From a virus, in the IMG/VR virus record IMGVR_UViG_3300032282_004073, positions 1 to 38,529 of that record: a stretch of 38,529 nt of DNA. One strand, 5' to 3'. Below the pieces are notes generated by a model. It did not search any database. It was not told the DNA's origin and saw only the letters and a list, made by a program, of their open reading frames with translations. A program made the position numbers and the translations under genes. This document shows, one piece after another, positions 35,363 through 38,529 of the stretch. Every line of letters starts with the position of its first letter. The stretch's first letter is position 1.

Positions 35363-35583
35363 TATTTCATCAATTTTCCATCATCAAAACAAATAGGATC
35401 GCCTATATTAAATAGGTTGTACTCATCAGAAGAAAGTTCATAATCCTCACTTTTTGCAGGGAAACTGACTACTACATGGTAATGTCCATAAGAAAAATAT
35501 TTAGTGCTGACAGTACCACACTCCTTCTTCTGCTTGTGAGTTGAACAAGAAAACAAAAAGATCAAGAAGATTATATACTTCAT
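35362..35583 (-). CDS. Small lipoprotein
   Basis: A 73-residue protein with a signal MKYIIFLIFLFSC, whose lipobox places the lipidated Cys at residue 13. The mature part is short and polar (CGTVSTKYFSYGHYHVVVSF, then DEYNLFNIGDPICFDDG). It would be anchored in the host envelope. Superinfection exclusion is a common job of such phage lipoproteins, but nothing here proves it. ATG overlaps the upstream membrane-protein stop (ATGA). Confidence 0.75.
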   Translation of the reverse strand: MKYIIFLIFLFSCSTHKQKKECGTVSTKYFSYGHYHVVVSFPAKSEDYELSSDEYNLFNIGDPICFDDGKLMK

Positions 35584-35909
35584 TTTTTACTTTTTAAAAG
35601 GTAATAGAAAATATCAAACGAAATGTTCCATGCAAAACCCAATATGAAGATGTCTGCCCACCACTTATATATTGGTGTGAAATGAGTACAGATGGCAAAA
35701 ACCAACAAAACAATCATCATCGACTTGGATAAATGCCAAGCATCAAACTTATAACCAAAGACTTTTTTGGCGTGATTCCAAGAGACATCCTTATTCCAGA
35801 AATTTGGATTCCTATTCTTGAAAATAGAACCATTAAAATGGACCGAGTCACCAACCCAATCCATGATTGCATTAAAAAACGAAGCCACTATAACAAATAA
35901 TATACTCAT
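35580..35909 (-). CDS. Membrane protein with about three transmembrane segments
   Basis: A 109-residue protein starting at ATG 35909 (MSILFVIVASFFNAIMDW). Hydrophobic segments are at about 1-17, 63-80 and 88-104, separated by an aromatic loop with NFWNKDVSWNHAKKVF and FDAWHLSKSM. Related short membrane proteins occur in Bacteroidota phages, without known function. The same frame continues upstream through the tRNA-like element to a TTG at 35990, but that part is the antisense-free reading of RNA-like sequence and is not taken as coding. Confidence 0.75.
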   Translation of the reverse strand: MSILFVIVASFFNAIMDWVGDSVHFNGSIFKNRNPNFWNKDVSWNHAKKVFGYKFDAWHLSKSMMIVLLVFAICTHFTPIYKWWADIFILGFAWNISFDIFYYLLKSKK

Positions 35910-35911
35910 AG

Positions 35912-35998
35912 CTGTAAGGGAAGGATTCGAACCTTCATACGGAGATTCAATACTGGAACGGCATTTACGCTTGCAAGCATTTGTGGTCAACCCTTACC
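35912..35998 (-). tRNA. tRNA-like element, probably degenerate
   Basis: On the minus strand GAAGG-TTCGAAT-CCTTC forms a perfect T-arm (936 to 920 of the 35 kb block), followed by CCTTACA. Near 35998-35992, GGTAAGG can pair with it over six of seven bases, with a G-A mismatch at the end. The total of about 87 bases suits a tRNA with a long variable arm. The part between shows no convincing D-arm, and the only candidate anticodon GTA has C in place of U33 and a poor stem. So the T-arm and acceptor are good and the rest is not. It may be a decayed tRNA or an attachment-site-like remnant. Confidence 0.35.
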
Positions 35999-36050
35999 GT
36001 GTATCTGTTTCTGTATCCGTGCCCCCGAGACGAAAGGGTGTGTCTGCCAT
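35994..36050 (-). CDS. Possible 18-residue micro-ORF before the tRNA-like element
   Basis: ATG at 36050 is preceded by GAGG nine bases away, one of the few Shine-Dalgarno-like sites in the window. It encodes MADTPFRLGGTDTETDTR, and the TAA lies inside the acceptor region of the tRNA-like element. It starts 21 bases after the upstream stop. It may be a leader peptide or chance; no homology is known to me. Confidence 0.25.
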   Translation of the reverse strand: MADTPFRLGGTDTETDTR

Positions 36051-36071
36051 TTTTCACCACCTCACATTTCA

Positions 36072-36299
36072 TTAAACTGCATCAACCTCTTCGGGATCAC
36101 CAGTGGAAGTAGATTCATGTTTAATTTCAACAAACTCTTCGGGATCACCAGTGGGAGTAGACTCTTCCACAAATTTGTCGTAAGCAGATTCAGCTTTCTC
36201 AAAGTCGCTCATATGATGTACAAGCGAATTGCTAGCCTTCCTGAGCTTCTCCTCTTCCAACAAATAAACTCCGTAATTAATTACTTGCTCTTTTGTCAT
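36072..36299 (-). CDS. Hypothetical acidic protein with duplicated C-terminal motif
   Basis: A 75-residue protein. The N-terminal 45 residues are helical and charged (QVINYGVYLLEEEKLRKASN). The C-terminus repeats ESTPTGDPEEFVE and ESTSTGDPEEVD, mirrored by an imperfect DNA repeat at about 36089-36116 and 36137-36163. The repeat suggests a recently duplicated, probably disordered acidic tail. ATG overlaps the nuclease stop (ATGA). No known function. Confidence 0.68.
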   Translation of the reverse strand: MTKEQVINYGVYLLEEEKLRKASNSLVHHMSDFEKAESAYDKFVEESTPTGDPEEFVEIKHESTSTGDPEEVDAV

Positions 36300-36787
36300 T
36301 TCTTTAAAATTTTAGAATATATAATGGGTAAATATGCGTTCTCTCTTTTCGCCTGTCCACCATTGCAAGATGCCTGAGTGGTGGATTCCTGAACTGTATA
36401 CTCAAATGCCAGATTACCACCAGTGTCCGTAACCTTCCAGTACAAAACCAAGTCCTCATGCACCAAACGAACAATAACATAAAAAGGAACCGAAAACAAG
36501 TATGACATCTTCCTGCCGTACTCTATCTTTTGATTAGTTATCAAGTATCCACCGTTCCTTTCCAAATACTCTTTAGTCAAATTAACAGATCCTGCTTTCT
36601 CACGTGTCTTTATCTCCGCAATACCAACCACCGTGTTCACACCATCAATCAAACGACCCATTATGCAGTCAACCTGATCGCCAAGAGCTGGAGTAGACAG
36701 TATCGTATAACCCATAGACTCCAATATCCTCTGAGTCTTGTACTGACCCTCCATAAAGACCTGACCCCTCTCAGTGGTACAGTCCAT
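36296..36787 (-). CDS. PD-(D/E)XK nuclease-like protein
   Basis: A 163-residue protein from ATG 36787 (a TTG one codon upstream is ignored). ALGDQVDCIMGRLIDGVNTV, then VGIAEIKTR, give the catalytic spacing D40 ... E58-x-K60 of the PD-(D/E)XK nuclease fold, after a helix LESMGYTILS. The C-terminal part (KIEYGRKMSYLFSVPFYVIVRLV) supplies strands and a helix of the core. It probably cuts DNA, perhaps in recombination or in degrading host DNA. It overlaps the HNH stop codon by one base (TGATG), so the two nucleases are co-expressed. Confidence 0.8.
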   Translation of the reverse strand: MDCTTERGQVFMEGQYKTQRILESMGYTILSTPALGDQVDCIMGRLIDGVNTVVGIAEIKTREKAGSVNLTKEYLERNGGYLITNQKIEYGRKMSYLFSVPFYVIVRLVHEDLVLYWKVTDTGGNLAFEYTVQESTTQASCNGGQAKRENAYLPIIYSKILKK

Positions 36788-37035
36788 CAACGATTCAATT
36801 TTTCGTGTACTGTTTTCAAAAAGTCTTTGTATTGTTTTTTGTCGCCATACTCAATATGACAAGACCTGCACAGAGCCATCAGATTGTCTGCCCTGTCAGC
36901 AATTTTGGAAGATCCCATTCCCCTTGACTCTATGTGGTGTATGTCTACTGCCTTAGAACCGCAGACCTCGCAAGGGATAAAATCAGATGTGTCGTAACCG
37001 AAGTGCTTGATATACAATAAAGTGTGTCGCTTCAT
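36787..37035 (-). CDS. HNH endonuclease
   Basis: An 82-residue protein with the complete HNH signature: zinc-binding C22-x2-C25, DIHHIESRG with catalytic His 33 or 34, Asn 51 in DNLMALC, and C56-x2-C59 followed by His 60. Stand-alone HNH proteins of this size are frequent close to phage packaging genes and are needed for DNA cleavage in some cos phages, but here the terminase is 5 kb away. It is the first gene of the long minus-strand block. The start codon follows a terminator-like hairpin and has no Shine-Dalgarno sequence. Confidence 0.92.
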   Translation of the reverse strand: MKRHTLLYIKHFGYDTSDFIPCEVCGSKAVDIHHIESRGMGSSKIADRADNLMALCRSCHIEYGDKKQYKDFLKTVHEKLNR

Positions 37036-37037
37036 TT

Positions 37038-37069
37038 AAAAAAAGGACCAGAGGTAGACACCCCAGTCC
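37038..37069 (-). terminator. Terminator-like hairpin in the leader of the HNH gene
   Basis: On the minus strand GGAC...GTCC ends a 25-base inverted repeat (plus-strand 37045-37069; about 9 pairs including G-U) followed by seven T and then the HNH ATG at 37035. Placed here, it could end a short transcript made from the upstream non-coding region, or act as an attenuator of the whole late block. Confidence 0.55.
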
Positions 37070-37194
37070 GTATTACACAACACATGTTAATTCTCGTAAG
37101 AAGAGCCACAAAATAGAACATAAAAATCGTATAATCAAATTATGATATCCACTTTTGTTGATAATTCTGCTAAACATAACCTATTTTAGATTAT

Positions 37195-37470
37195 TAATTT
37201 CGATAAAGACATAGTCCCCAGTGGGACTTCACCCGGAGGGTAATCAGGTACGGGTTAGAAGTCGGGTTGGTAGGATCAAATAGATCTGAGATTGTCCCCG
37301 ATAGTGTCGAAAACGAGAAGGTCATAAGTTGAAGGCTGGATTGCGCCCATAAGTAAGGGTACTGAATAAACAGTGAGTCAGCAATCTGGGTGGTGTAGGC
37401 TATGCCGAACGTACACTTCAACGAAAAATCTTCCCAAACGGTCAGGGTGATCCAAACCCTAAGGGGTATC
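37195..37470. ncRNA. Candidate structured non-coding RNA in the divergent intergenic region
   Basis: The 611-base gap 37036-37646 has no convincing gene, yet its middle is GC-richer than the AT-rich flanks and full of complementary pairs. Examples: AGTCCC (37213-37218) with GGGACT (37223-37228); ACCCG (37231-37235) with CGGGT (37251-37255); TCGGG (37262-37266) with CCCGA (37297-37301); GTTGAAG (37328-37334) with CTTCAAC (37416-37422), enclosing GATTGC (37339-37344) with GCAATC (37381-37386), a TGTAGGC/GCC/TACA hairpin (37394-37415), and AGGGT with ACCCT (37444-37460). Helices nest without conflict, giving a multi-branched fold. The strand is undecided. Flanks 37070-37194 and 37471-37646 are AT-rich and probably hold the divergent promoters, but no clear promoter consensus is seen. 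Confidence 0.55.
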
Positions 37471-37646
37471 CTTTTTTCTTTTGGGGAATACAAAATATGT
37501 ATTCAAAAGAAGTTGTTCCGTTAATACTCCCTGTTAAACAATTCTGGATCCGATGGCGATGGCTGTTCTTATCACAAAGAATGGGAAGTACATTTTATGT
37601 CTATGAATAAAAAGAAATATCCTGCCATTAACTAATTTTTAAAAGT

Positions 37647-37868
37647 ATGAGAATACATAAATGGAGCATACCCAAAATCTGGTGCAGACTATTCCACCCA
37701 AAAAATGTCGTAAGCTCCGGCAAAGTAAACTCCGTATTCTGGTGCAACTCCTGCCGAAGAATCCACCTTTACCAAGGTCCGGCAGAATCACAAACAAACG
37801 ACCTGACAGACATAATAGTCCTAACCATAACCTTTTTAACTATCCTAGCAATATCCCTATACATATGA
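37647..37868 (+). CDS. Small CxxC protein with C-terminal membrane segment
   Basis: A 73-residue protein and the first plus-strand gene. The N-terminal half is basic and aromatic (MRIHKWSIPKIWCRLFHPKN) with FWCNSC, a C33-x2-C36 pair that may bind a metal. Residues 53-73 are hydrophobic (DIIVLTITFLTILAISLYI), a likely membrane anchor at the very C-terminus. Its stop overlaps the next start as ATGA, which supports both as real genes. Unknown function; it may be an early host-interaction protein. Confidence 0.65.
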   Translation: MRIHKWSIPKIWCRLFHPKNVVSSGKVNSVFWCNSCRRIHLYQGPAESQTNDLTDIIVLTITFLTILAISLYI

Positions 37869-38050
37869 CCTACACTACCATAATAAAAGCCGTAGACCCC
37901 CTAGATGGCAAAATAAAGCTCTGGCAAGGACCAATGATATCAGCAGATAGCTGGATTCTGGCAGAAATGAAACTCAAAACAGAAGGGATGGGATACGCCA
38001 CAGTAGATGGAGAACTCGTAGAAGAACAATTTAACCCATCTATGAACTAA
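37865..38050 (+). CDS. Hypothetical 61-residue protein
   Basis: Starts at ATG 37865, inside the previous stop (ATGA). It begins MTYTTIIKAVDPLDGKIKLW and continues with ISADSWILAEMKLKTEGMGY and ATVDGELVEEQ, a mixed alpha/beta small protein of a kind often found in early phage operons. No motif recognised. The frame continues upstream to 37661, but that part is a shadow of the CxxC gene. The stop overlaps the next start as TAATG. Confidence 0.68.
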   Translation: MTYTTIIKAVDPLDGKIKLWQGPMISADSWILAEMKLKTEGMGYATVDGELVEEQFNPSMN

Positions 38051-38247
38051 TGGAAGGCATTGTAGGAATACAACAAGCCATCAAATCAGGATGGCGAAAA
38101 GGAGCAAAATTCGACATGTCAGGCATCACCAAAACCTTGGCATCAGACCCGTACTGGATAGGAGATCGAATGGTAGCTATGGTGGACGGAATAACCCAAC
38201 CACAAACCATCTGGAAAGATAAGTGGACCTATAATTTAACCACATAA
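38050..38247 (+). CDS. Hypothetical 65-residue protein
   Basis: ATG at 38050 overlaps the previous stop (TAATG). It encodes MEGIVGIQQAIKSGWRKGAK, then FDMSGITKTLASDPYWIGDR and a polar end with WKDKWTYNLTT. It has no signal, membrane segment or known motif. Its codon use (CAA, GGA, ATA) is like that of its plus-strand neighbours, which supports coding. It is probably part of a three-gene early operon. Confidence 0.65.
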   Translation: MEGIVGIQQAIKSGWRKGAKFDMSGITKTLASDPYWIGDRMVAMVDGITQPQTIWKDKWTYNLTT

Positions 38248-38309
38248 TAGAATTTAAAAAAACCACATAAAATACGATACAACCCAAAGACCAATAATTC
38301 GATAATAGA

Positions 38310-38492
38310 ATGAAACAAAACCAACAAAAACACGGGAGTATAACTCAGAAGGCAAACCAAATGAATATGAGAAATGGGTGGGGTGAAAAGAATGGCGGGG
38401 TAACGCTACAGACGACCGACCAGCCGACCCAAAGGGGAATCGATTCCATGCGAGTGGGTGGGGTCGAATTCAAAGGCAAGGAATCTATTTAA
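38310..38492 (+). CDS. Doubtful 60-residue ORF in a compositionally odd stretch
   Basis: ATG 38310 to TAA 38492 encodes MKQNQQKHGSITQKANQMNM and then a Gly-rich polar tail. In the second half, codons such as GGG, CAG, ACG and CCG appear that neighbouring genes avoid. The DNA there also holds a 12-base palindrome around GGAATCGATTCC and the pair CGACCC with GGGTCG. It may instead be a structured RNA or regulatory site. The 62-base gap before it shows nothing distinctive. Confidence 0.3.
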   Translation: MKQNQQKHGSITQKANQMNMRNGWGEKNGGVTLQTTDQPTQRGIDSMRVGGVEFKGKESI

Positions 38493-38529
38493 AAAGGCAA
38501 CACCAGTTATGCACTATAACTTTAGCGAT

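Noticed and set aside
35818-36075. An 85-residue plus-strand ORF containing VREGFEPSYGDS
   Set aside because: That phrase is the usual false translation of an antisense tRNA T-arm; it only confirms the tRNA-like element.
37204-37218. AAAGACATAGTCC, like the 3' P7 strand of group I introns
   Set aside because: No GACTA-type P7 partner or P3/P4 elements lie upstream, and no split gene flanks it. The match is short and probably coincidence.
37194-37493. A 99-residue minus-strand ORF across the candidate structured RNA
   Set aside because: It starts with TTG, has no leader signal and an unlikely composition (many Trp, Tyr, Pro and Leu mixed), and the underlying DNA is explained better by RNA-like pairing.
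38323-38345. tRNA D-arm-like phrase GGGAGTATAACTCAG
   Set aside because: No matching acceptor, anticodon arm or T-arm could be built downstream, so no tRNA is called.

Overview
The window is a contiguous piece of a double-stranded DNA tailed phage (or prophage) genome. It is AT-rich, nearly every base is coding, and neighbouring genes are packed with ATGA, TGATG or TAATG overlaps. Most starts have no Shine-Dalgarno sequence and sit behind A/T-rich leaders. That translation style, lipoprotein signals ending in LxSC, and the family resemblance of the capsid and tail proteins point to a host in the Bacteroidota. No siphovirus or myovirus tail genes are seen (no tape measure, tube or sheath). Instead a head module is followed by three small ring/adaptor-type proteins, one very large tail-hub protein and several likely ejected proteins, which is the plan of a short-tailed phage with a P22-like or crAss-like tail. 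The exact lineage is not proven from the sequence alone.

Layout: everything from position 1 to 37035 reads on the minus strand, so transcription runs from right to left. In that direction: an HNH endonuclease, a PD-(D/E)XK nuclease and a short duplicated-motif protein (37035-36072); a tRNA-like remnant (about 35.9 kb); small accessory proteins including a membrane protein, a lipoprotein, a GroES-like co-chaperonin, an intron-nuclease-like PD-(D/E)XK protein and a mini metalloprotease-like protein (35909-33624); a GT-B glycosyltransferase; a gene in small-terminase position; the large terminase, portal, scaffold and major capsid protein (32.6-25.0 kb); a virion-associated gene ending at a strong intrinsic terminator (24.05 kb); three very large repetitive surface or fibre proteins (24.0-16.7 kb); a glycosyltransferase and a methyltransferase; a probable lysis group with a holin-like protein, a coiled-coil membrane protein and a protein with unimolecular-spanin topology (15.0-14.0 kb); ring proteins, tail hub and two ejection-type proteins (14.05-6.36 kb); and finally a giant open frame of at least 2108 codons (6326 to beyond position 1).

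The giant frame has no stop codon before the left edge. It carries glycine-rich hydrophobic segments, an HEFGH zinc-peptidase motif with a downstream glutamate, and near the edge a YQLPGGENY motif typical of large polyvalent proteins. It probably enters the host with the DNA.

At the right, a 611-base non-coding region (37036-37646) separates the minus-strand block from a small plus-strand operon (37647-38247). It contains a locally GC-richer stretch with many nested complementary segments, a good candidate for a structured phage RNA, and a terminator-like hairpin with a T-run directly in front of the HNH start codon. These two elements, the giant polyvalent protein and the lysis group are the most interesting parts of the window.
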